Below, one piece after another: positions 51,968 through 62,660 of a stretch of 64,000 nucleotides of DNA (positions are counted from its first letter, which is position 1; each line of letters begins with the position of its first letter). Source of the stretch: Ascidia mentula. Its lineage: Eukaryota; Chordata; Ascidiacea; Phlebobranchia; Ascidiidae. The notes under the pieces are model-generated. The model saw only the letters and a program-made list of their open reading frames with translations, was not told the DNA's origin and made no database searches. A program made the position numbers and the translations under genes. The stretch is taken from assembly GCA_947561715.1 (NCBI GenBank), contig OX387204.1, positions 2,857,001-2,921,000 on the forward strand. The letters are read 5' to 3'.

Positions 51968-54900
51968 TCACTTTCTTGGAGGTCGAACGTTGATCTGAAA
52001 TTTGCCCTGGAAGTTTCCTGCTGGCGAGTAGTTTGCAACGGCAAAGGTGGTTCCGGAACCATCTGTTGCCACACCGACACCTATCTCTTTGCTGTCCTCC
52101 CACACAACTTGCGTAAAGTGACCTACATTTACATACGCCTATAAGTTGCACAGAAGTCGAACCCCTTGTCCAATAGTGTACATGCGCAAGTCGAATATTT
52201 GAAACGAAAATTTATTCACCTCAACCGACTATACCCATTAAAAGTACAACGTATATTTATTTATTATTAATATTTAGGGTTGCTGAATACCGATAGGTGG
52301 CGGCTTGATTCGATTTAAACTATAAAACAAGCTTAAATTTATCTATTTTTGACTTGCTAAGCGCAAACTGCCATACACGAACCTGTGTCTTGTGAGAACT
52401 TGGGGTTTTTGAAGTTGTATTTCTTGATTTCGTCGTACCACATATCTGCTATTTCATCACCTGGAAAGAATAACCCTTTAATCTCTTGGCTACAGAAAAA
52501 TAATAACTTACATACAAGTAGATCCTTCCTGATGAATATTACCACAAAACAGCAGCAAATAAACCGATCTACTAGACCTTGGTCTGTGCAAAGACTCTGT
52601 GTATTGATGAAACGAAAACCGACCTCCAAATTTTCTCTTGTCGGACGAATACTTGTATGCGACGTTCTCGCCCAGATCTGACTCTCCACTGTGCTCCAGA
52701 CGCCGCACTTTCATCAGATGTTCCGCCCATTTCTGAGCCTTTGCGTGAAGGGTGGCGCTTCTCTTTAGCCTAAAATCATTGGATTTTCATTCGGTATGAA
52801 ATGAGGTTTTATTTAAGTTGTGGTCATGCAGCTCATGTAAAAACGAAAACACAATTATCTTGTGCATGAAATATATATCTTTGGCAATCAACAAACATAT
52901 TTTATACGACGTGATCATGGGCGCACTACTGCGTGAAATCTGGCCGCATTTATATTTTAATCTGGTCAGCCAGTGTAGTTGATATAAATTATAGTGAGCT
53001 AATGAACGTTATTCTTTTTGCTTTATTCTTTTGCAACTTTTGAAAGCAACAATTTTTCACTTCATAAAAACTATAGGGTAAACACTTTTGATTAAAAAAC
53101 TATAGTGCAAACACTCGGACAGTTTTCCTATCAAACACGATTACAATCACAACTTACTTGGGTACGCCGTGTTTCTTCCGTAGATGGTTATGGCGATCAA
53201 TGCACTCATTTTCAAACATCGCGATGTCATTCTTACTCATCTTGTCCCCATCGCAGCCATCTTTAATCTTCATTTGACCGAAATCCCTGTCCATCTTTTT
53301 ACCGCCATCTAACAGAATAAAAAGTGTTTAAAAATTTGTTTTCTTGTTTTTCCTTCAAATAAAATCATGAAGAAGGCTTTTGTATACATCTGATGATGAG
53401 TTTTAATTGTTTTCCACCTGATTCCCTTTAAAACTTGTCTGAAAAAGCACACCAATAAATACTTTGAACTGTATACGAAAAGCAAATCCAGGTTTTAGAA
53501 CATCTTACAAGCTATTAGAAAACGATTTGCAATCGTTTCAATCATACGAATTTTGAAGTTTTTTTTATTCTACTCAAAACTATTCCTCCTGAGTGATTAC
53601 AGTTTGAAAAAAGCATAATAATTTATACTTTAGCTGAAACAAACACCATGGATGCGATTCAAGGTATTTTCACATTACTGTGGAACCTGATAATAAAATG
53701 CTTACCTAAGACAGTGCTTTTTGTTTGTCTGTAAACCGCAACTAATATATAGCTACTATCAGCACATATTCCTGTTGTAAATATAGCCACGTTCCAAACC
53801 GCGGGTGTGGAATGTAAAGACACACACAAGCGTGACATTATTACACACGTAATTGAATGCAAGGAAGCCATCCGGGCCACACAAACCCCCTGGAGGATTG
53901 CAATCAAATTCGGGCAATGCTTCTCCAGCGTTAAGAAGTTTCTCAATGCCGATGCTAAGCAGAGATTAATGTAAGCGGCTCTCCCAAATAAAGCCCAAGT
54001 TTATCAACAAACAATTTTTGGTGCATGGGATTTTGATTTTGTTTTGTGTTAATTTCAACAATCATGATGATCGTCTAAATTGACCATTATTTTAAAAGCC
54101 CCAAGAAAAGACATTTGCGCATATCATATCTGTGTTATTTTTAAATGTATGGATGCAGGATAGTATTCTGAAGGTAAATCGCATTGACCTTCAGACAACA
54201 TAAAAGTAGGAAGATTAGAAGCAAGTTCACAGGCTTCGCAGCCAAGGCATTGCAGCCAAGCTGGATCAGCCACTTTTCCCGACAAGTCGGAGCGAGATCT
54301 GAAAAATCAAGCTCCTGGTGAGGTTTGAACTCACGACCCTGGGCTAACCAGGCCCAACGCTCTACCAACTGAGCTGCAGGAGCTCAGTGGCTTCACGGGG
54401 TATATTGTGGCCAAGGTACACTGGTGCGCAAGCGCACAACTTGTCAGGCAACCTTCACATGCGTAGAGGATCTCCACCATCGTAATCAGACAACGCGGAA
54501 GTAATGCCATGCTTACTTCTTAGAAGCAAGTAAATGTCGATTTTCTAATACAACACAAACCACTGCAATTACCTTTGTCGCGGCTAGAAGATGGTCCGTC
54601 CAAATATTCGGTGTTAATTTCCTTCTTGGTTGAAGTTGACTTCGATCCTCCTTTAGTGGTTGTGGTGATTGTTGTCTTGGTTGTTTCGCGAACGCGTCTG
54701 CCTGAACACAAAATGACGCAACTGTTGATTACACAATGTAGAAACTGCCATCCGCGACACAACAATGCAATGACTCCGCTGTACATAATTGTCCAACGTA
54801 TGTCTTGAATATTTCTGACACCTGATGAAGCGAGAGGTACTCGCGAAAGCTAGTGTATATTTTTCAATAAAAATGTCTTCTTAAAGAGTGCCAAACCAAA

Positions 54901-57055
54901 AGAATTCAGTTCGTTGAATATTTTTAAGACTGGTAAGGGTGCCCTACAGGCAGTATACATTTTGTGCAATGAAGGTTTTACCGTTGTCGTCTTTGAATTC
55001 CTTAATCTCGGTCTGGACTTTCGTTTCAGTTTTGGCGCCGGATCCAGGTTTATCATCGTATTTCTTCACTGTAGGCAAACAGGCAGGTTTGAATTTTTTA
55101 TAGAAATCGTTACTGAGATATGTCCTATATACACACAGGGAGAACACAAATGGAGACTCACCGACTCTTCTGGATCTCTCATCGTCTGAGGACGAAGAGG
55201 AGGAGGAGGAAGATGACGACGAAGATGAATCCCGTCTCTTCTTTCTTCTATGTGATACCTTGGCTCCTGGTCCGGAGCAGGGATCCACGTTCTTCTCGAA
55301 ATATCCGGGGTTGGTTATATTTCCCGCCGGTTCGTAGTTCGCCACCACGTACGTCGCGTTGCGCCCCCTAGCGATTCCGATTCCGACGGTCTTCGAACCT
55401 TTCCACACCACTTGGGTAAAGTGGCCTGAAAGTAAAATATGTATATTTCATTTTGATAGTTTGTTCTTCGGTGAATAAAAGTTACGTTTTGTCCCAGAAG
55501 AACAGATTATTAAAATACAATATGCCAGGCAGCAACATTATATTTATATAATTCATTTTAAAGAACTTTATTTTTGGCCTAAGGTTATCCGGTGAAAACT
55601 TTTTCAGGGTTATCTATATATTTCAGTTGTTAACACACATACCGAGTAGTACCTGGTCGGGATCCTTGCCCAGGAGAACCAAATAAAAATATTTCAGTTG
55701 CTAGCTTTATGCAACGTCAAAATCAAATTAATACGAAAACACATCTCATCGAAACGAGTGTTCAATTTTAACGGATAAAGTGTTTATAATTCTCTACACC
55801 AACTTACCAGTTCCGGACTTAAATCCTGGTGACCTGAAGTTGTATTTGTGAATCTCGTCATACCACATCGCAGTTATTTCGTCGGCTACGCGGAAAATAC
55901 AAAGTTGTAATCATTTACCAGAAAAGTTAAACCTGTATTCTTTGCATTTCCTACCTCCCCGAAACATAAAATTGCATCGCAAATATGAGTACATTTTAAC
56001 ATAAGTATATTTACTTTTTGTGTTAAAAGCTGTTACTAATACATGTTTGAATGAGGAAAGTGTAATGCACAGAGGTGTTAAGATCCGTGTCGCTCGAAGT
56101 GCCCGAACCAAGCCCACACGTTCATCACAATCACCTTGCTTAACATTGCGCATACACAGTCACGCAACGCAAACATGGTTGGATCAAGGGGTCATGTTTA
56201 ACTTGGTGATCGACTTCACACAAGTTTCAGTAGTTATGTTTGCCAAAGATAACCCGAGTTGCTACCGATGAGTTTCGCAAGCGTTAATTGACAGCCTCAC
56301 GTCAAACAGAAGTACGCAATTATCCGCACCACTTGTTACACTGCCAATTAATCACGTTATGTGTTAGAATAGTAACTAAATACGCGATACTAATAGAAAA
56401 TTCACGTGGGTTATGATGTCTAATAACGGAAACACTCATGGACTTTGCTTCATAGCATTGAATACGACTATAACAGGGACTTACGTTGCCCATATGGCGA
56501 AATACATTTTTATTTTTATGTTTTTGCATTCATTTGTATAGGTTTACAGACTTCGAAGCCCAGGCATTGTAGCCCAGCTGGATCTGCCATAGAATAAAGT
56601 CGATCAATTCAGTTCAACCAACCTGTAGGATTCTCCTTGGAAGTCATCGCCACATTCTCACCGTAGCCTTTAGTCTGGGAGTGCTCGAGCTTGTTCTTAG
56701 CCGCCAAGTGGTCGGCCCACTTCTGCGCGTGCTTGGAAAGGCTGCTGTCGCGGCTCAGAGGCCCTGCGCCGTGTTGCGCCCTATAGCGGTTGTGCGTCGC
56801 TATGCATTCCTTCTCAAACTTGCTCATCCTGGTTAGCGGTGATGGTTTGGGCTTTTCGGGTTTGGAACGTACGTATTCTTCAAAGTCGTTGACGCCGAGT
56901 CTGTCGTCCGGGCCTGGGCGATAGAGTTGTCGTTTCCTTTCTTCGACACTAGGGGCGACAGCGAGCAAGTCTTCGTCACTGGACCGATTCGCTTTCCAGT
57001 TTGATTCCTTACGTTTGGTCTTAGACCTCCTGCGAGATGAAAAGAGTCCTCCCAT
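51968..57055 (-). CDS. GAPR-1/GLIPR2-like protein with two CAP domains
   Basis: Complete model of 506 aa, 9 exons: 56623-57055, 55808-55885, 55162-55425, 54982-55068, 54573-54701, 53158-53308, 52624-52769, 52383-52460, 51968-52122; phases agree. The chosen start gives [12 protein letters not shown], a likely N-myristoylation site with a basic patch, as in GAPR-1; in-frame ATGs upstream (for example 57157) would bury it. CAP domain 1 (about 78-225) has [33 protein letters not shown] and [13 protein letters not shown] domain 2 (about 355-500) has [31 protein letters not shown] and [10 protein letters not shown]. The two His and two Glu of the CAP cavity are present in both. Between them lies a charged linker with a run of serines (near residue 240) and a Thr/Lys-rich stretch. 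GAPR-1 is a cytosolic Golgi-membrane protein that binds lipids, dimerises and restrains Beclin-1. Here dimerisation could be intramolecular. The weak donor gttggt follows exon 1. Confidence 0.88.
54145..54383 (-). mobile_element. tRNA-derived SINE
   Basis: The head (54311-54383) folds as a tRNA-like cloverleaf: acceptor GCTCCTG/CAGGAGC, D-arm GCTC/GAGC, T-arm GTGAG-TTCAAAC-CTCAC. It has A- and B-box promoter sequences. The anticodon arm is irregular (loop CTGGTTA and two bases before the stem). A body follows on the minus strand with GCTGATCCAGCTTGGCTGC and GCGAAGCCTGTGAAC, which recurs at 56.54 and 42.51 kb. It lies in intron 5 of the double-CAP gene. Confidence 0.7.
54814..54925 (+). ncRNA. 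Hammerhead ribozyme motif (type I, minimal stem III) in a dispersed repeat
   Basis: All core elements stand in order. Stem I strand ACAC (54818-54821) is followed by CTGATGA (54822-54828) and one A. Stem II GCGAG (54830-54834) closes over loop AGGTA with CTCGC (54840-54844). Then come GAAA (54845-54848), a two-base stem III GC, cleavage dinucleotide TA (54851-54852) and the second stem I strand GTGT (54853-54856). The extra A between CTGATGA and stem II is unusual. About 70 bp of shared repeat follow, also seen at 31.73 kb. Hammerheads of this shape occur in Penelope-like elements and retrozymes. Activity is not shown. Confidence 0.6.
55462..55555 (+). repeat. Short repeat copy (CCAGAAGAACAGATTATTAA family)
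   Basis: The sequence from CGGTGAATAAAAGTTACG through CCAGAAGAACAGATTATTAA matches the insertion at 3.76-3.81 kb. It then continues with AATACAATATGCC and GGCAGCAACATTATAT as at 58.8 kb, joining the two partial copies into one family. It lies in intron 2 of the double-CAP gene. Confidence 0.6.
56538..56592 (-). repeat. SINE body fragment
   Basis: AGGTTTACAGACTTCGAAGC and CCAGGCATTGTAGCCCAGC match the SINE body at 54.22 kb in the same orientation. The tRNA-like head is missing here. Confidence 0.6.
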
Positions 57056-58334
57056 TTTGATTGATGCCCTCTCGCGACTGTTACAGTGAACACGCAGGTA
57101 CCGTCTTACAACCGACTGAACGTCTGCTGCAGTCTCGCGCATCTTAAAAGCCGCCAATGCGATTGAAACACAGCCAGAGGCGGAAATACGCGCGTCATTT
57201 ACGGGTGTTGCGCTATAGAAATGGCGTTTTCTCCCTAGAGCAGGAGCGCCTCAATCGCGTTAAAACTGCAACCAATACGAGTTAAAACCGGGGTGCGGCA
57301 TTCCTCAATGCTTTAGCGCTATTTGATATTATGACGTAATAAACCTGTGATCAATATATATCGCAACGCACTGTGCGTTTCCTAAGCATCGAATTAATTC
57401 GCCATGAAAGTGTTATCACGAAAGCGTTTTCTTTGTGAATCGTAGACTTGGTGCATATCGCGCGAGCACAAAAGAAGTTTTCTATGAACAACGAGCTTAT
57501 CGTTTCGAACCAGAAATACACTTTTGTGTGGATTTCAACTAAACATTTTCACGGATGTTGAACACACATACACGCTTCGCTACATAAAAGGAATTATATG
57601 TTGAAGCGAAAATTACGACGTGACTGCTATACCAACAACATATAAAGACATTCACAGACAAATTTTCAGGCAATATTTAGCTGGGAAATGATCTAACAAT
57701 CTTGACAGACCCATAATACTTTCCTTCTGATTCAGCGCAATGCAATAGCGTGCAAAATCCGGTTGCACCCACGATATACACCCTGTGAAATGGCTCACAA
57801 CTTAAATATTTCCAAGTAGGCAAATAGTAGGTCCATCTAACACACCCCGCATTTAACCCTAAAACGCGTGGAACGTTCTACAACAAACAGGGAAGACAGC
57901 CCACTGTCGATTCGAAATACCATTTGTGGTTAAAGTTTAACCGCCCTGCCTGCGTCATCGGAGCAAGACAATGGACGAAAGGTTGGTCGTCGACGAATGG
58001 AGTGGCATCCACCCGCATGTCAACGTGTTTGTCGCGAGCAAACAATTAGGCTGATAAGCCACAGGTCATTCTGTTAGGTTTACGCGTCAATCACCAGGAA
58101 TTAGCGTCGTAAAAATGTATTGATCACCTCCTTTGTATGGTCGTGCTGGTTTACGACTAAATGCAACTTAACCATCGAAAGTCTGCACTTTGATACGTTT
58201 TCTTATTCTGCTTACACACACAAACGTCAACCAACTTTCCCGGATTCGCTTTTTATCCAGCACTTTACTTAAAACGGGACTGGAAAGGGGCAGTGCAATT
58301 TAGTGTATCTAAGCACGATTTTGCAGGCCAAACA

Positions 58335-58400
58335 AGCTGCACCGGTGAGACCTTGTTAGGTTGAAACAGTGGTCACCTGTATGCAGCTCACAAAATTCAT
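58335..58400 (+). repeat. Relative of the foldback/hammerhead-like repeat at 41.9 kb
   Basis: GAGACCTTGTTAGGTTGAAA forms a potential short hairpin followed by GAAAC. CACCTGTATGCAGCTCAC is then shared with the arm at 42.01-42.03 kb. It is a diverged fragment. Confidence 0.45.
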
Positions 58401-58747
58401 ATTATTGGCTATTTAAATGAACAGAACATCCGCACAGTGTTGTACATCGGGCATCACAAAGAAGTCACTATCGTTAGATTTGGACTAGCGGGAGAATATA
58501 CTGAAATACAGTGGGTTGCGGTGAAACGTATCACTTATTTCCGTTGTCATGACGCGTCATGATATTTGAATGTCCTCCCCCATGATACGTTCGCGGTCAT
58601 CGATCCTATTTATGTGCCATGCCGGCTATGACGAATTTTGCTATGGATTTTAATTTTTGAGGATTGCTTACCAGACTGTTCCTGTTCGATAGCCAGACAA
58701 ACTCACGGTCTTGCTCCTATCCAATAAACCACAAACGTCTTACAATT

Positions 58748-58855
58748 TAATTTAATAGTCTGTTCTTCTGGCACATTATAAACTATTACAAAAAAAGAAC
58801 AGACTATTAAATTACAACATGCCTGGCAGCAACAGAAACATTATATTTGTCTTTT
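58748..58855 (+). repeat. Short repeat with a perfect 20-bp inverted repeat
   Basis: 58748-58767 (TAATTTAATAGTCTGTTCTT) is the exact reverse complement of 58795-58814, with 27 bp between. The right arm continues into ACAACATGCC and GGCAGCAACAGAAACATTAT, shared with 55.5 kb. It looks like two oppositely oriented partial copies of one family, or a small foldback. Confidence 0.7.
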
Positions 58856-61800
58856 AATTTATGTCATTTCCTTACTGCCGCGTCACAGCCTCTTCTACAA
58901 ATTTCAACAAATTTTCCACAGCCTAGCGCCAAGAAAAGCTTTTGACCATTGAAGTGACACACCATGTGTTAATGTACATAGCTTGCTGCTGTAATGCATT
59001 AGGACAGAGTATTTGCAATTTTTTACGCTATTTTCAGCAGAGTTTTAGCTGTGTTTCTTTCTCGTGCGATCAGTCAATATTTATTTGATTACGTTCCTTA
59101 GGCAGAAGATCGGTTCAAGACTTTCACTTTCGGTATCACATTGATTAAACGTAATCTATATTTTACAACTCAAAGCCTTTTAACCGACGACCTTCTCCTA
59201 CTATAGTCTACAATACGCCATTCCACAACCGCCCACGCAATATACTGATGCCTTTGTCATTCCACGACAGTTATTAAAAGTAAATAATGTTACGATTCAC
59301 GCCAAAATAGCACTTTTCGACAAGAGTTTAATTTCTTTCAAGGCACTGATTTTACAATTGGTTTGCTTTGCTTTCAGTATAACGATGCACGTTTGTTGCT
59401 GCTTCCGCTTGCAGCAGCGCGTCACCGTATGGTAACCGGTCTGCAGTCAGTATAAGAAAAACAATTAGCGTAACTTCCTAACCTTCAGGTATTGCCTGTC
59501 TGTGCGACATGATGTAAAAGTTAGCTAACAAATTTCCATGCTACAAAAGCAAACGATCCGTTACAGGATCCCTGCCTTTACACACTCACAACGACAATGT
59601 AACTCGCTGTATTCCATAGTCTAAAGATCTAAAAACGATCCTAGCGACTGGCTAACTTCACTCAGCGTCGAGTAAATCTTTACCCCGCAACCCACTGAGG
59701 GTATTCTCAGGAGTGTTTGTACGTTTGGGAGCAATAAATTTCCAGCAGGAGACGTCAATAGTGAAGATTCCACGCCAGCGTGACACACGGCAGAGCAAAC
59801 AGCGTAAAGTGCGTCAGGCAAATAGCATTAATTTTCAGTTTCGTGGGCTCGCGATTACTTCCTTCACGTTTTTACGCCTCGTCTGCCTAAAGGTGCGTTG
59901 TATTTTTTACTCCAAGTCAGCGCAACAAAACGTTAGAAGGAGCAGAAAAGGTTCTAAACTCCGTGCCCCACATCACGCCACAGAGGGGCTTTGATAATAT
60001 TTTTATCCCTTAGCGCGCTCAGCCGTGCGTTGGAAAATTTCGGATTACGGATCAATGCTTGTGACTTGTCGGCAAAAGAGAAAACCGAAGGAAAGCTACG
60101 CAGAATAAAGGCGTTGGCGGTGTCCATGCCAGCGCGGCGTGACCACTGGTTATGAAGAAACGTGCGTGAACGGGGCTTTGTACAAAGGGATGGGGGCCTT
60201 TGTTCCCTTCACGGATAAAATCCGAGCAAATAAAAGGAGTTGCTGTCGCTAACAGATGCGCCGCCGGTCCGGCTTTTAAGCGCTTATTCGGGACAAAATG
60301 GTAACGTAAGGAAGCTGAATGGCTTCCCTCGGCCAAAAGCCTTAAATTGGACGTTGTATCGTATGGGAATGCTGGGTAAGTTTGGAAATACAAATACAAG
60401 CCTTTATGTTTGTGTTTATGTAAGGACTGTAAGCTATACATCTGAGCGCTTTTAACACACACCACTCGTATATACTGATGCTGTAACACCGCAGATATTT
60501 GGCTGAAGTTGTTTTGCGAAATACCAAACAATTTTAATACTGTCATTCTTTCCATGCAGGACTGATGTTAAGAAACACTTACATTTCTCTCATTTCACTG
60601 CAACAATACAAACCTCTTCTCACTTGCTACTCAACAACAGGAAAATTTTCACTTACATAAAGCGCAAGTTTCCACAAGGTTTTGCTTATCGCTGTCTAAT
60701 TTTCTGTTGCTTCCCTTTAGTTTACAATAACTCGTACCTATGATGGATCTCTCTGCATCAATCCGGGCTGTTTTTTTGACGTAATCTTCATTTCAGCATT
60801 GGACAACATTTATTCACCAATAGACAGACAAGAAAATAAGTAAAACTGTGGTTGCTGTGAAACTAATAAAGTGTAGTAACTGTTACGACATTTTAGTCTT
60901 GTGTTGATAGACTTTCTAATTATCGCGGGTAAATTGCGAAGTCAACTTTTAATGCCAAGTTATAACACGTCCACACATAGCCACTCAAACATAGAATGAA
61001 TCATAAACAATTAACGTTGAATGCTTTACAAGTGACTCTGTTACGTCACAAGCTTGCTTACGATTGATGCATCAACAACACATGTATGTATGTAAAGGCA
61101 ATGTATATCAGTAACTATCATCTTTCACTACACAGTCTTTAGTTTCTTGATTTCACCTGAATTTTCGCGTCGCCATGACATGACTAGTGTGTGACACCGT
61201 GTGGTCTGTATTTACGCAAAACGTCTACCGTTAAGAGTCGCGGCGGAGCAACGAGTTTTGCAAGACTGAAGGTGGAGACGCACAATCCATATTCATATAT
61301 GCTTTGAAAAAACAGCAAATAATAAATGTAATAGCATTGGATAGGATTGAAAATACACAAAATATCTTACCGGAACTTATTCATATTCCGGGCAAGAAAT
61401 GAATCAATTTAGTAAATTTAAGTTTCTTATAACTGTTTGGAGCACGCAAGTCGTTAAATTCTTTCCAAAACGGCGCACCGCAAAGAATTCTTTATATTGG
61501 ACGTTCCACGTAGCAATGGCACTATAGAACATGCAGAGGCCACGCGCCGATTCGCACACCACGATCATACAACAAAGGAAAGGCAGATGAAATAAATGCA
61601 ATCTTTCAGAATTAACGATATAAATGACCGTGGTTTTATGGTAAAGATATTTCATCTGCTTTCGCCCCCAATTTTTCAGTCCAATTACTGCGTTTTTAAA
61701 CAGGTTTATGACGTCACTGAGTAGTTTTTTCCAAACTAATTTGACTCACGGGCAGAGATAAGGATATTTACTTTTCGTAACAGGACTTATCCACGAATTA

Positions 61801-61952
61801 GAAGCAATAGGGATGAACTAGAGTGAAAGTTCAACAGCTTTTTGAGAATCTCCAGCAATTAACTCTCTTTGTAGTCAATAATATCGGCGGTTTATGTATT
61901 ATTTTTTTGTATTCTTTATTTAAATTTCACTCAAACGCCCCGAATTTTTAGC

Positions 61953-61962
61953 GTCACGTGAC
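61953..61962. promoter_or_regulatory. Perfect CLEAR palindrome GTCACGTGAC
   Basis: This is an exact match to the 10-bp consensus bound by TFEB/TFE3. It is in gene-free sequence, so the target gene is unknown. Confidence 0.35.
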
Positions 61963-62650
61963 GTATGGCTTAATTATTTTTCATATTTTCAATTTACTGT
62001 CCTTCTGGACAAACTGACAAATTCGATTTACGAAAGAGTGGAATAGTTCAAACAGAAACGGCATGCTGGCGTGAAAGACAAACACAAGGACAATTTTTTC
62101 CAAGCACCGATCCACGTAATGTGGGCCAATATAGGACATATATAATGGCCAAAACGAAAATAGGCAACACGTTTAAGAGCACACTTGCAGAGAAAATAAT
62201 AGACAAACACCAGATGGCCTTGGGTTTTTTTGTCCTTATATCCTTGCGTAATGGCTTTTGTGGTCTGAAAGTCTAACACCAGCTGTATTTCACCCTCGTG
62301 GTTGGTTTTGTGGCTACCGGTCTGTGACGTCACAGTGTTCTGGTAAAATCGGGCCCTTTATAGTTTGAAGTCCAAACGCTAGACCAAGGAATATCCTACA
62401 ATGGTTTGGGTGTCAATTTCGCAATGTGTGCGATCTTAATCCATACAACAACAGTCATTTGTTCGACGTGTCCCGGAAAGGCCGAATATAACTTTGTTTT
62501 ATACACCGCAATCAAATCACAAATACGTCATAGGAATACGCCGAGGCCTTCAACGTACAAAGACCTATACGGCTAGGGGCGTGTTCGGTTGAGGCCCAGC
62601 TACCGGGCGAAGCGAACTGGGACGCAGAGGGAGCGCGCGATTTTAGGCAC

Positions 62651-62660
62651 GTCACGTGAC
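62651..62660. promoter_or_regulatory. Second perfect CLEAR palindrome GTCACGTGAC
   Basis: An identical 10-mer occurs 0.7 kb from the previous one, inside a CpG-rich patch (62.56-62.79 kb) that could be a promoter for a gene to the right of the window. Confidence 0.35.

Noticed and set aside
54311-54383. Functional tRNA gene
   Set aside because: Cloverleaf arms are good but the anticodon arm has an irregular spacing and a T at position 37, and the copy continues into a dispersed SINE body.
57056-57157. Upstream in-frame ATGs of the double-CAP gene
   Set aside because: They would place residues before MGGLFSS and destroy the likely myristoylation site typical of GAPR-1.
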